Assembly: GCA_964538025.1 (NCBI GenBank)
Contig: CAZICZ010000006.1
Coordinates: forward strand, 1 to 64,000
Reading direction: 5' to 3'
DNA from: UBA5078 sp964538025
Lineage (GTDB): Bacteria > Pseudomonadota > Gammaproteobacteria > Pseudomonadales > Pseudohongiellaceae
DNA: 64,000 nt
Positions 16,788 to 25,099 of this stretch are shown here, piece by piece. The notes under the pieces were generated by a model. It had not been told where the DNA came from. It was given only the letters and a program-made list of their open reading frames with translations, and did not search any database. The first letter of the stretch is position 1. Each line of letters begins with the position of its first letter. The translations under genes were made by a program, and so were the position numbers.

Positions 16788-17519
16788 ATGAAATCGTTAT
16801 TCTCTCTGGTGGCGCTGACTGCCATCCTCGTCGGCAGCAATGCCATGGCCATTGATGCTGCAAAACTGACACAGGCGCTCGCTTCTGCTGATCGCAGTGA
16901 TGCGGACAAGGCGCTTGATGCCGGCCGCAAGCCCGTACAGGTTCTCGATTATCTCGGCCTGGAAGAAGGCATGACCGTGCTGGACATCATGTCTGGCGGC
17001 GGCTGGTATACCGAAGTGCTCTCCCATGCCGTTGGCCCGACTGGCAAGGTCTACATGCAGAACGGCCCGGCCGCTCTTGCGCGCGGGACCACGGAAGCCA
17101 CCGTGACCGCCCGTGTTGAAGGTCGTCTGACCAATGTTGAACGCGTGAACAAGGATATCGGTGAGCTGGGTCTGGCGCCGAACTCCATCGATTTCGCCAT
17201 CACCAACCTGAACTTCCATGATATCTACAATGCCAACCCCGATGCGGCGCAGGCGATGTTGATGGCAGTGAAAGAAGTGATCAAGCCGGGTGCTGTGTTC
17301 GCGATCATTGACCACGCCGGAACACCGGGTGCTGACAATGCTGCGCTTCACCGTGTGCCGAAAGATGCCGTTATTGCGGCTGCTCGTCAGGCAGGTCTGA
17401 CCGTTGTTGAAAGCGATAGCCAGGTGCTGCACGTGCCTACCGACAACCACACCCAGACGCCCTTTGCGGCTGATCTGGAGCGCAACACCGATCGCTTCAT
17501 CATCAAACTGACGAAGTAA
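16788..17519 (+). CDS. Exported class I SAM-dependent methyltransferase-fold protein
   Basis: A 243-residue protein with a clear signal peptide (KSLFSLVALTAILVGSNAMA, cleavage near residue 21), so it is probably periplasmic. The mature part has a Rossmann-type methyltransferase domain with a glycine motif in VLDIMSGGGWYTEVL (~residues 64–78), an acidic strand and NLNFHDIYN in the motif IV position. Homologous exported proteins are common in gammaproteobacteria, but SAM is not expected in the periplasm, so catalysis is doubtful. AAAGG precedes the ATG, and a strong terminator follows the stop. Confidence 0.88.
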   Translation: MKSLFSLVALTAILVGSNAMAIDAAKLTQALASADRSDADKALDAGRKPVQVLDYLGLEEGMTVLDIMSGGGWYTEVLSHAVGPTGKVYMQNGPAALARGTTEATVTARVEGRLTNVERVNKDIGELGLAPNSIDFAITNLNFHDIYNANPDAAQAMLMAVKEVIKPGAVFAIIDHAGTPGADNAALHRVPKDAVIAAARQAGLTVVESDSQVLHVPTDNHTQTPFAADLERNTDRFIIKLTK

Positions 17520-17532
17520 TGTGCTAGTCCCT

Positions 17533-17572
17533 CCGCCCCCGAAGTGATCCATTTCGGGGGCGGAATCGTTTT
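17533..17572 (+). terminator. Rho-independent terminator after the exported methyltransferase gene
   Basis: An 11-bp perfect stem, CCGCCCCCGAA (17533–17543) with TTCGGGGGCGG (17553–17563), has a 9-base loop and is followed by AATCGTTTTC. It starts 13 bases after the stop codon. Confidence 0.85.
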
Positions 17573-17586
17573 CTCTGCTGTCCTTC

Positions 17587-19437
17587 TTGCCAGTCCCGGA
17601 ACCTTCCTTGACGCAATTCGCTCCTCATCGCCTGATTGCCAAGTTCTTCTCTGTGTTCAAATACAGCCGTGTGGCTGTGGAAATCGTCTGGGGCACCAGC
17701 GCCGCGCTGACCCTCACCATGGCGTTGGCTACCCTCCTGGCCGGTCTGTTGCCTGCAGGCATTGCCTATGTGGGGCAATTGATAGTTGATGCCGTTGTGG
17801 CAGCGATTCAGGCACCGGCAGAGGCAAAGGAAGCGGCGACCTCGCTCACGATTTACTACGTGTTATGCGAGGCGGGGCTGGTCGTGTTTTTCACCGGCGT
17901 GCAACGTCTGAATAGTGTCTGTCAGTCCATTTTGCGGGTCCTGCTCGGCAACAAAATCAATGTCATGATTCTGGAGAAGTCCCTTACGCTGGAATTACAG
18001 CATTTTGAGGACTCGGAATATTACGACAAGCTGGTGCGAGCACGTCGTGAGGCGTCAAGTCGCCCACTGAGTCTGGTGATCCGCACTTTCGATCTTTTGC
18101 GGGAGCTGATCTCCCTTGCCAGTTACGGGGTTCTGCTCTTTCAGTTTTCCCCGTGGGCAGTCCTCCTGCTGGGGTTTGCAGGCTTGCCGGCGTTCATGGC
18201 GGAAGCCAAATTCAGTGGCGAGGCCTTCCGCAATCAACGCGCGCGCTCGGCGGAACGGCGGATGCAAATCTATCTCGAGATGGTGCTCACGCGGGAAGAT
18301 GGCGTGAAGGAAGTCAAACTTCTGAAGATCGGCAGGTTGTTCCTGCAACGCTACATCGACATTTTTCTGGCCATTTACAAGGAAGATCGCAATCTGGTGC
18401 TGCGACGTGGCCTCTGGGGCTATGTGCTGGGGCTGGTTGCCAGTGGAGCGTTTTACTTTGCCTATGGCTGGGTAGTGTTTGCCACGATTGCCGCGACTAT
18501 CACGCTCGGTCAGATGACCATGTACATCGCCGTGTTTCGTCAGGGACAAAACTCGGTCACCAGCAGCCTGACCGCCGTCAACGGCATGTACGAAGACAAT
18601 CTCTACTTATCCAACCTTGTGGAGTTTCTGGAACACGAGGTACCCGAGGCCAGCGGGACGCACAAGGAAGGGCCCGATCCAACAGACGGTATTCGCTTTG
18701 AGCAGGTAAGCTTTTTCTATCCGCACAGCGACACGCCGGCACTGCACAATGTGAACCTGCATATCCGGGCGGGAGAGAGTCTCGCCATCGTGGGAGAAAA
18801 CGGTTCTGGCAAAACGACCCTGATCAAATTGCTGACACGACTTTATTCACCAACCCATGGACGTATTCTGCTTGAAGGTCTCGATCTGCAGGAATGGGAT
18901 ATCGAAACCTTGCGGTACAAAATTGGCGTTATCTTTCAGGATTTTTCCCGCTATCAGCTGAAGGTGGGTGACAATATCGGCATTGGGGATGTCGATAACA
19001 TGGCGGTGCGCCCTCAGGTGGAAGCTGCAGCAAAGGATGGTCTGGCGGCAGACTTTATCGAGCATCTGCCCCAGAATTACGACACTCAGCTGGGCACGTG
19101 GTTCAAGGGTGGCAAAGAGCTTTCCGGCGGGCAGTGGCAGAAGATTGCGCTATCGCGTGCCTTCATGCGCAGTCATGCCGATGTCCTGATCCTGGACGAA
19201 CCGACTGCGGCGATCGATGCACAAGCAGAGGCCGATATCTTTGCCCATTTCCGAGAGCTCACGGCCAATCGCATTTCGATCATCATTTCCCATCGCTTTT
19301 CGACGGTCCGCATCGCCGATCACATCATCGTGCTTGATCACGGGCAGATCACCGAAGAAGGATCACATGACTCGCTGCTGCAAGTCGACGGGCACTATGC
19401 GAGGCTGTTCAAGCTGCAGGCACAAGGCTACCAGTAA
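17587..19437 (+). CDS. ABC exporter half-transporter (fused permease and ATPase)
   Basis: A 616-residue fused exporter, expected to act as a homodimer in the inner membrane. Residues ~35–330 form the transmembrane domain. The ATPase domain has Walker A GENGSGKTT (~residue 401), a Q-loop in IFQDFSRYQ, signature LSGGQ, Walker B VLILDEPT and switch H in IIISHRFST. The start is uncertain: TTG at 17587 is used, an alternative TTG is at 17608, and neither has a good ribosome binding site. A terminator lies just upstream, so it needs its own promoter. The segment KGGKELSGGQWQK is seen in exporters of peptides and other secondary metabolites. No substrate gene is nearby. Confidence 0.88.
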   Translation: MPVPEPSLTQFAPHRLIAKFFSVFKYSRVAVEIVWGTSAALTLTMALATLLAGLLPAGIAYVGQLIVDAVVAAIQAPAEAKEAATSLTIYYVLCEAGLVVFFTGVQRLNSVCQSILRVLLGNKINVMILEKSLTLELQHFEDSEYYDKLVRARREASSRPLSLVIRTFDLLRELISLASYGVLLFQFSPWAVLLLGFAGLPAFMAEAKFSGEAFRNQRARSAERRMQIYLEMVLTREDGVKEVKLLKIGRLFLQRYIDIFLAIYKEDRNLVLRRGLWGYVLGLVASGAFYFAYGWVVFATIAATITLGQMTMYIAVFRQGQNSVTSSLTAVNGMYEDNLYLSNLVEFLEHEVPEASGTHKEGPDPTDGIRFEQVSFFYPHSDTPALHNVNLHIRAGESLAIVGENGSGKTTLIKLLTRLYSPTHGRILLEGLDLQEWDIETLRYKIGVIFQDFSRYQLKVGDNIGIGDVDNMAVRPQVEAAAKDGLAADFIEHLPQNYDTQLGTWFKGGKELSGGQWQKIALSRAFMRSHADVLILDEPTAAIDAQAEADIFAHFRELTANRISIIISHRFSTVRIADHIIVLDHGQITEEGSHDSLLQVDGHYARLFKLQAQGYQ

Positions 19438-19463
19438 GAAAAACGCCTGCAGGAGCAGGCGTT
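19437..19463 (-). terminator. Rho-independent terminator of gcvP
   Basis: On the − strand a 9-bp perfect stem (AACGCCTGC / GCAGGCGTT, 19463–19442, loop TCCT) runs into TTTCTT, 15 bases after the gcvP stop. The same stem lies just after the stop of the convergent ABC exporter gene and may also slow that transcript. Confidence 0.82.
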
Positions 19464-19478
19464 CCGCAAGAGCGAGGA

Positions 19479-22388
19479 TTAGACGTAATTCTCCATCGGC
19501 GGGCAGGCGCAGTAGAGATTGCGATCCCCGTACACATTGTCAATACGGTTGACCGACGGCCAGAACTTATTTTCCTGCAATGACGGCACCGGCCAGGCCG
19601 CTTCCTGTTTGCTGTAGCCTCGCGTCCAATCCTTGTCCATGATGTCTGCCAGCGTATGGGGTGCATGCTTCAGCGGATTGTCCTGGGCATCTAGCTCTCC
19701 CGATTCCACTCGCGCAATTTCCTTGCGAATGCTGATCATCGCTTCGATAAAGCGATCGAGTTCCTGCTTGGATTCACTCTCGGTAGGCTCGATCATCAGA
19801 GTACCAGCCACCGGGAAGGACATGGTCGGTGCATGGAAGCCGTAATCCATCAGACGCTTCGCAACATCTTCTTCGGTGATGCCCGAGGCGGCCTTCAGCG
19901 GGCGCAAATCGATGATGCATTCGTGGGCCACCATGCCATTGCGTCCTGTGTAGAGCACCGGGAAGTGAGGCGCCAGTTTGCGGGCGATGTAGTTGGCATT
20001 CAGGATGGCCATTTGCGTGGCCTTCACTAAGCCCTGTGCTCCCATCAGGGCGATATAGGTCCACGAAATCGGCAGAATACTCGCACTGCCCCAGGGGGCG
20101 GCGGAAACGGCCGAACTGCCGGGCTGTGGGCCTTCCAGAGGCACCATCACATGATTGGCGACAAATGGCGCCAGGTGTTTTTTCACGCCAATCGGCCCCA
20201 TGCCGGGACCGCCGCCACCGTGCGGAATACAGAAGGTCTTGTGCAGATTCACGTGAGAGACGTCCGCCCCGATATCGCCCGGTCGCGCGACGCCAACCTG
20301 TGCATTGAGGTTGGCGCCGTCCATGTAGACCTGTCCGCCGTGATCATGAATGATCTGACAGATTTCCTTGACACCCTCTTCGTATACCCCATGCGTGGAA
20401 GGGTAGGTGATCATTAGGGCCGCCAGCGTATCCTTGTGGGCGGCCGCCTTGGCGCGCAGATCGGTGACATCGATATTGCCTTGCGCATCGCATGCCACGA
20501 CCACGACCTTCATGCTGATCATCTGCGCGCTTGCCGGGTTGGTGCCATGCGCAGAGCTGGGGATCAGGCACACATCGCGCTGGCCCTGCCCAATGCTGTT
20601 CAGGTAATGACGAATGGCGAGTAATCCGGCGTATTCGCCTTGTGCGCCGGAGTTGGGCTGCATGCTGACGGCATCAAAGCCGGTGATTTCAGCCAGCATG
20701 TCCTCGAGCTCACGGATCATCCGACGATAGCCGGGTGTCTTTTCTTTTGGCACAAAGGGATGCGGTTTGCTGAACTCTGGCCAGGTTACGGGAATCATCT
20801 CGGCCGTTGCGTTCAGCTTCATGGTGCAGGAACCAAGCGGAATCATGGCATGCGTCAGCGAGAGATCCTTGTTCTCCAGCCGCTTTAAATAACGCAGCAT
20901 CTCAGTTTCGCTGTGGTAGCGGTTAAAGAAAGGATGCGTCAAAAATGCACTTTCACGCTGCAGGCCGGACGGTATACCAGTGACCGGGCAAAGGCCGGCA
21001 CACAGCTGCGCGTCGATCTCGTCAATCGACAGGCCGACATGGGAGTCTCCGAGCACGATCTGCCACAGCGATTCGACCTCTGCATGCGACGTGCACTCGT
21101 CGAGGCTGATGCCGAGAGAATCCGCTTGGTCGCAGCGCAGATTGACCCCCGCTTGTTCCGCCCGCGCCAAAATAAGCGCGCGGGTCGCTGCGTCGGGGCG
21201 CAGCGTCAGCGTGTCAAAGAAATGTGTGTTGCTGCAAGCGACGCCTCTGGCGCTCAGGCCTGCTGCCAGAATGGCAGTGTACCGGTGGATGCGTTGAGCA
21301 ATGGTGGTGAGCCCCTCTGGGCCGTGATACATCGCATACAGGGCGGCGATATTGGCTAGTAGCACCTGCGCGGTACAAATGTTGCTGTTGGCCTTTTCGC
21401 GACGAATATGTTGTTCGCGTGTCTGCAAGGACATGCGGTAGGCGCGCTTCCCTCGCGCATCGATGGAGACTCCGATAATGCGCCCTGGTACGGCACGTTT
21501 GTATTCGTCCTTGGTGGCAAAATAGGCGGCATGCGGGCCACCATAGCCCATCGGAACGCCGAATCGCTGCGTGCTGCCAAGAACGACATCAGCGCCCATT
21601 TCTCCGGGAGATTTGAGAACGACCAGGCTCATAATGTCCGCAGCCACTACTGCGATTGCCCCCTTGGCATGCAGAGCGGCGATGCTCGCGCTCAGATCCT
21701 GCACGTGGCCGTTGGCCGCGGGGTATTGAAATATCGCACCAAAGACATCGTGCTCGCCAAGGGTCTCAATGTCTCCGATGATCAGGTCAAAGCCGAAGTT
21801 GCTGGCGCGTGTTCTGATTACGTCGATGGTCTGGGGAAAACACTGCGCGTCCACAAAAAAGACCCGGCTTTTGTTTTTGCTGACACGTTCGGCCAGCGCC
21901 ATGGCCTCAGCCGCCGCCGTGGCTTCATCCAGCAATGACGCGTTGGCCAGATCCATGCCGGTCAGGTCGAGGATCATTTGCTGATACGCAAGAAGGGTCT
22001 CAAGTCGTCCCTGTGAAATTTCGGGTTGATACGGCGTATAGGCGGTATACCAGCCCGGATTTTCCAACACATTGCGCAATATCACATGGGGTGTCTGGGT
22101 GTCGTAATACCCGAGCCCGATAAAAGAGCGACCCGGCGCGTCCTCGCTGACCATGTGCTTTAGACGTGTCAGAACCTGTGTCTCGGTTGCCGGTGCCGGC
22201 AGATTCAGAGGCCTGTTCAGTGCGATGGATCCCGGCACGGTCTGACGAATCAGGGCATCGAGAGATTCCAGCTGCAATTCCGCCAGCATTGCGGCAATGT
22301 CACGCGGGGATGGCCCGATATGACGACCAATGAATTCATCCGTGTGTTGCAGTGCTTCCAGCGAAAGGGGTGACGCCTTGATGCCCAT
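19479..22388 (-). CDS. gcvP: Glycine dehydrogenase (decarboxylating), P protein
   Basis: The PLP-dependent P protein of the glycine cleavage system decarboxylates glycine and passes the aminomethyl group to the lipoyl arm of GcvH. The 969-residue product is the full-length fused form. The PLP lysine is in NLHKTFCIPHGGGGPGMGP in the C-terminal half, and the N-terminal half starts with the family segment FIGRHIGPS. It follows gcvH by 179 bases that contain a GC-rich hairpin. A terminator lies after the stop. Confidence 0.97.
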   Translation of the reverse strand: MGIKASPLSLEALQHTDEFIGRHIGPSPRDIAAMLAELQLESLDALIRQTVPGSIALNRPLNLPAPATETQVLTRLKHMVSEDAPGRSFIGLGYYDTQTPHVILRNVLENPGWYTAYTPYQPEISQGRLETLLAYQQMILDLTGMDLANASLLDEATAAAEAMALAERVSKNKSRVFFVDAQCFPQTIDVIRTRASNFGFDLIIGDIETLGEHDVFGAIFQYPAANGHVQDLSASIAALHAKGAIAVVAADIMSLVVLKSPGEMGADVVLGSTQRFGVPMGYGGPHAAYFATKDEYKRAVPGRIIGVSIDARGKRAYRMSLQTREQHIRREKANSNICTAQVLLANIAALYAMYHGPEGLTTIAQRIHRYTAILAAGLSARGVACSNTHFFDTLTLRPDAATRALILARAEQAGVNLRCDQADSLGISLDECTSHAEVESLWQIVLGDSHVGLSIDEIDAQLCAGLCPVTGIPSGLQRESAFLTHPFFNRYHSETEMLRYLKRLENKDLSLTHAMIPLGSCTMKLNATAEMIPVTWPEFSKPHPFVPKEKTPGYRRMIRELEDMLAEITGFDAVSMQPNSGAQGEYAGLLAIRHYLNSIGQGQRDVCLIPSSAHGTNPASAQMISMKVVVVACDAQGNIDVTDLRAKAAAHKDTLAALMITYPSTHGVYEEGVKEICQIIHDHGGQVYMDGANLNAQVGVARPGDIGADVSHVNLHKTFCIPHGGGGPGMGPIGVKKHLAPFVANHVMVPLEGPQPGSSAVSAAPWGSASILPISWTYIALMGAQGLVKATQMAILNANYIARKLAPHFPVLYTGRNGMVAHECIIDLRPLKAASGITEEDVAKRLMDYGFHAPTMSFPVAGTLMIEPTESESKQELDRFIEAMISIRKEIARVESGELDAQDNPLKHAPHTLADIMDKDWTRGYSKQEAAWPVPSLQENKFWPSVNRIDNVYGDRNLYCACPPMENYV

Positions 22389-22530
22389 GAATAACCTCGG
22401 TTAAGCCACAGTACCAGCGTGCGGGATGGCACACTGGACTGACGATGATGCGGAATTGAAATCGGGTACCACTGGGCCTTCTGCTGACGTAAGGCCCATG
22501 CCGGTAATGCGAATCCGGCGTTGTTATTGT

Positions 22531-22556
22531 CCGCGGCGTAGCTCTGTGCGCCGCGG
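22531..22556. other. GC-rich hairpin between gcvH and gcvP
   Basis: CCGCGGCG (22531–22538) pairs perfectly with CGCCGCGG (22549–22556) around a 10-base loop, 12 bases after the gcvH stop. No U-tract follows on the − strand, so it may protect the gcvTH message or reduce read-through into gcvP rather than end transcription. Confidence 0.45.
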
Positions 22557-22567
22557 CACGATGCGGA

Positions 22568-22951
22568 CTATTCGCAGATTTTTGCGTATGCGTTGGCGTC
22601 GAGCAGTGCCGCCAGATCTTCCGAATTGGCCGGTTGGATTTTGCAGAACCAGCCGTCCCCGTAGGGGGAGGCGTTGACGATTTCAGGAGAGTCGAGCAGG
22701 GTTTTGTTCACCGCGATCACCTTGCCGGAAATGGGCGCATAGATATCCGATGCAGCTTTTACGGATTCCACCACGCTCATTTCCATCTTAACGGTGACAT
22801 CGGCACCTTCTTCAGGCAGTTCAATGAAGACGATGTCGCCCAACAGTTCCTGCGCGTGGTCGGTGATGCCCATGACGACGCTGCCATCGGCCTCAACCCG
22901 GACCCACTCGTGGGTCGCGGCGTATTTTAAATCTTCCGGAAAGCTGCTCAC
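22568..22951 (-). CDS. gcvH: Glycine cleavage system H protein
   Basis: GcvH carries the lipoyl arm that shuttles the aminomethyl intermediate between the P, T and L proteins. The 127-residue product has the normal length. The lipoylated lysine is in ESVKAASD (~residue 65), in the conserved lipoyl-domain turn. It begins 25 bases after gcvT and belongs to the same operon. Confidence 0.97.
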   Translation of the reverse strand: MSSFPEDLKYAATHEWVRVEADGSVVMGITDHAQELLGDIVFIELPEEGADVTVKMEMSVVESVKAASDIYAPISGKVIAVNKTLLDSPEIVNASPYGDGWFCKIQPANSEDLAALLDANAYAKICE

Positions 22952-22976
22952 TGTCCAATCCTCATGCTAGATAAAT

Positions 22977-24083
22977 TTAGTCAAAAACTTTTTTGCCAAA
23001 GCGAACGAAATTGGGTTTTACGATGCGCACTGGTGTTAGCTTTCCTCGCAGATCGACCTCGCAATGCTGCGTGCCGGCAGGAATTCTAGCCAAGGCAATG
23101 GAATGCTTCAATGTGGGGGAAAACGTGCCGCTGGTAATGACGCCTTCGAGCGTTTCACCGTCGCGATGGCATATGACCCGGAGGCCTTCCCTAAGCACGC
23201 CACGCTCTTCAAGCACAAGTCCCGTCAGGATGGGCAGCTTTCCGGCCGCCTGCGCCTGCTGGTGCGATTCCACGGCACTGCGCCCGATAAAGGGGCGCGA
23301 CGGGGGCGCAAAGGCAATCGTCTGCTCCATGTTGGCGGACAAAGGTGAAATGTCCTCGTCCATGTCATGTCCATACAGGTTCATGCCGGCTTCAAGACGC
23401 AAGGTGTCCCGCGCCCCAAGTCCGATGGGCTTGACGCCCAGCGCCAGCAGGGAATCCCACAGCGCGGGCGCGTCCTGCTCCGGAATGATCAGTTCAAGTC
23501 CGCGCTCTCCGGTGTAACCCGTGCGCGCAATAAACCAGTCACCCTCTTCCAGAAAACGGAAATTTCCAAGCGCCTGGACGGAGGCGCCCAGCGCCGGGGT
23601 CAGCAGGGAGCAGACCAGATCGATGGATGCCGGCCCGTGCACCGCCAGAATGGCGAGCTCGGGGCGTTCCTGAATGCGGACATCAAAGCCCTTTGCATGG
23701 GTTGCCATCCACTGCAGGTCTTTTTCCCGTGTGCCGCAGTTCACCACCAGGCGATAGTCGTGCGCACGGCGATAGACGATGAGGTCATCCACAACGCCAC
23801 CGCGCTCGTTCAGCATCGCGCTGTACAGGGCGCGCCCAACCGGCTCCAGCTTGTCGACATCATTGGCCAGCAGAAAACGAAGGTACGCGCGGGCGTCCGG
23901 ACCACCCACATCGACGACCGTCATGTGGGAGACATCAAAGACACCGGCATGTTGACGCACGGCGTGATGTTCCTCGATCAGAGACTGGTATTGGATCGGC
24001 ATGTCCCAGCCGCCGAAATCGACGATTCTGGCGCCGGCGGCGAGGTGTTGCTGATAGAGCGGAGTCCGCAGGCCCACGGGCAA
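22977..24083 (-). CDS. gcvT: Glycine cleavage system aminomethyltransferase, T protein
   Basis: GcvT releases ammonia from the aminomethyl-lipoyl intermediate and makes 5,10-methylene-THF. The TTG at 24083 is chosen: AGGA lies 4 bases upstream and the resulting 368 residues match the family, with the usual opening LRTPLYQQHLAAGARIVDFGGW. A frame reaching 24200 would add about 39 residues with no homologous look. The folate-binding motif appears around RTGYTGERGLE. A perfect hairpin (24101–24117) precedes the ribosome binding site, and a TAGAAT -10 candidate is at 24160–24155 on the − strand. No glycine riboswitch was recognised. Confidence 0.95.
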   Translation of the reverse strand: MPVGLRTPLYQQHLAAGARIVDFGGWDMPIQYQSLIEEHHAVRQHAGVFDVSHMTVVDVGGPDARAYLRFLLANDVDKLEPVGRALYSAMLNERGGVVDDLIVYRRAHDYRLVVNCGTREKDLQWMATHAKGFDVRIQERPELAILAVHGPASIDLVCSLLTPALGASVQALGNFRFLEEGDWFIARTGYTGERGLELIIPEQDAPALWDSLLALGVKPIGLGARDTLRLEAGMNLYGHDMDEDISPLSANMEQTIAFAPPSRPFIGRSAVESHQQAQAAGKLPILTGLVLEERGVLREGLRVICHRDGETLEGVITSGTFSPTLKHSIALARIPAGTQHCEVDLRGKLTPVRIVKPNFVRFGKKVFD

Positions 24084-24100
24084 TGATTCCTGAATGTTGG

Positions 24101-24117
24101 GGCGCGAAAATCGCGCC
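24101..24117 (-). other. Perfect hairpin in the gcvT 5' leader
   Basis: GGCGCGA (24101–24107) and TCGCGCC (24111–24117) form a 7-bp stem with a 3-base loop. It lies about 17 bases before the gcvT start, downstream of the likely promoter. Confidence 0.45.
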
Positions 24118-24216
24118 GAAATGAGCGGGTACAGTGCTTGAAAACAAGCCGCGCATTCTACCCGCAAGTGCGTGGTTTTAACAGGCCGATGCGTGCACAA
24201 GTGCGGTCGGCGACGG

Positions 24217-24876
24217 CTATTCCAGCTCGGTCAAAAAGCGGTTGGGGCGCGGGAGGTAGTTACGCTCGCTGTCGAGCGAAAAGATCACTGAGCTTGAGCG
24301 TCCGATGATTTGATCTCGCGGAATGAAGCTGTAAATCCGGCTGTCGGCGCTGTTGTCACGGTTATCCCCGAGGACAAAAAACTGGTCCTCCGGCACTGTT
24401 TCCGGGCCGAAACTGCGGGAAACCCGGCTGGCAAAGGAGTCCGAGAGCATCGCCTCGTGGGAATAGTTGAACAGCTGTTCGCGGATGATCATTGAATTTG
24501 TGTCGCTGGAGATAACCTCGTAATCGGCGGGTTGGCCGTTGATGACCAGCGTGTTGTTGCGCATGTAAATGGTATCGCCGGGCAGCCCGACAATGCGTTT
24601 GACGAGACGCTTGCCGGCCGCGTCCGAATCAATTATGACGATATCGCCCCGGCGGGGGTCACCCGTAGAGGCCAGGAAAATGTCGGTAAAGGGAATTCGG
24701 ATGTCATAGGCCAGTTTATTGACCCAGACCTTGTCGCCGTCCAGCAGCGTTGGCTGCATGGACAGCCCGGAGATGGAGTTCAGGTCTGCAATGGCGCTTT
24801 TGAAGAAGACAATGGTCAGCAAGAGCAGCATGAACTTCTTGTTTTCTTTCCAGAATGCGGACAGGTAGCGCTTCAT
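24217..24876 (-). CDS. lepB: Signal peptidase I
   Basis: Leader peptidase removes signal peptides at the periplasmic face of the inner membrane. The ATG at 24876 gives 219 residues. The Ser/Lys dyad is S39 in SGLSMQPTL and K93 in LVKRIVGLPGD, and box E is seen in FFVLGDNRDNSADSR. Only one N-terminal membrane segment (~residues 15–31) is present, as in short Gram-negative LepB forms; E. coli LepB has two. The gene is not next to lepA or rnc here. A TATAAT element lies about 50 bases upstream. Confidence 0.93.
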   Translation of the reverse strand: MKRYLSAFWKENKKFMLLLLTIVFFKSAIADLNSISGLSMQPTLLDGDKVWVNKLAYDIRIPFTDIFLASTGDPRRGDIVIIDSDAAGKRLVKRIVGLPGDTIYMRNNTLVINGQPADYEVISSDTNSMIIREQLFNYSHEAMLSDSFASRVSRSFGPETVPEDQFFVLGDNRDNSADSRIYSFIPRDQIIGRSSSVIFSLDSERNYLPRPNRFLTELE

Positions 24877-24928
24877 GGTGAGGTCAGTTCCCGGGAGTTT
24901 CAAAGTCGTCGTGCACTGTTGTCGAACG

Positions 24929-24956
24929 ATTATAACGATGCTTCTTGGGGACAATA
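24929..24956 (-). promoter_or_regulatory. Probable promoter of lepB
   Basis: A perfect TATAAT lies at 24934–24929 on the − strand. The -35 match is weak (TATTGT with a 16-base spacer). The predicted leader is about 45 bases. Confidence 0.5.
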
Positions 24957-25099
24957 GGGCAATGCCCTTGCGGGTGTCAATCTGCCCGGGAACAGGGCAG
25001 GGAATCCCGCGGCAGACGCCTTCGGAAACGGGGTGGAGACTTGCCTGGGATTCTTATACGCTTATCGCATTCCTGCCCCCTTCCTGCACTGACAGATGA

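Noticed and set aside
22531..22556. Hairpin read as a rho-independent terminator between gcvH and gcvP
   Set aside because: There is no U-tract on either strand, and gcvP has no obvious separate promoter; it is kept only as a structural element.
24084..24216. Glycine riboswitch before gcvT
   Set aside because: No tandem aptamer pattern was recognised, and the leader is too short for the usual two-aptamer form plus promoter.
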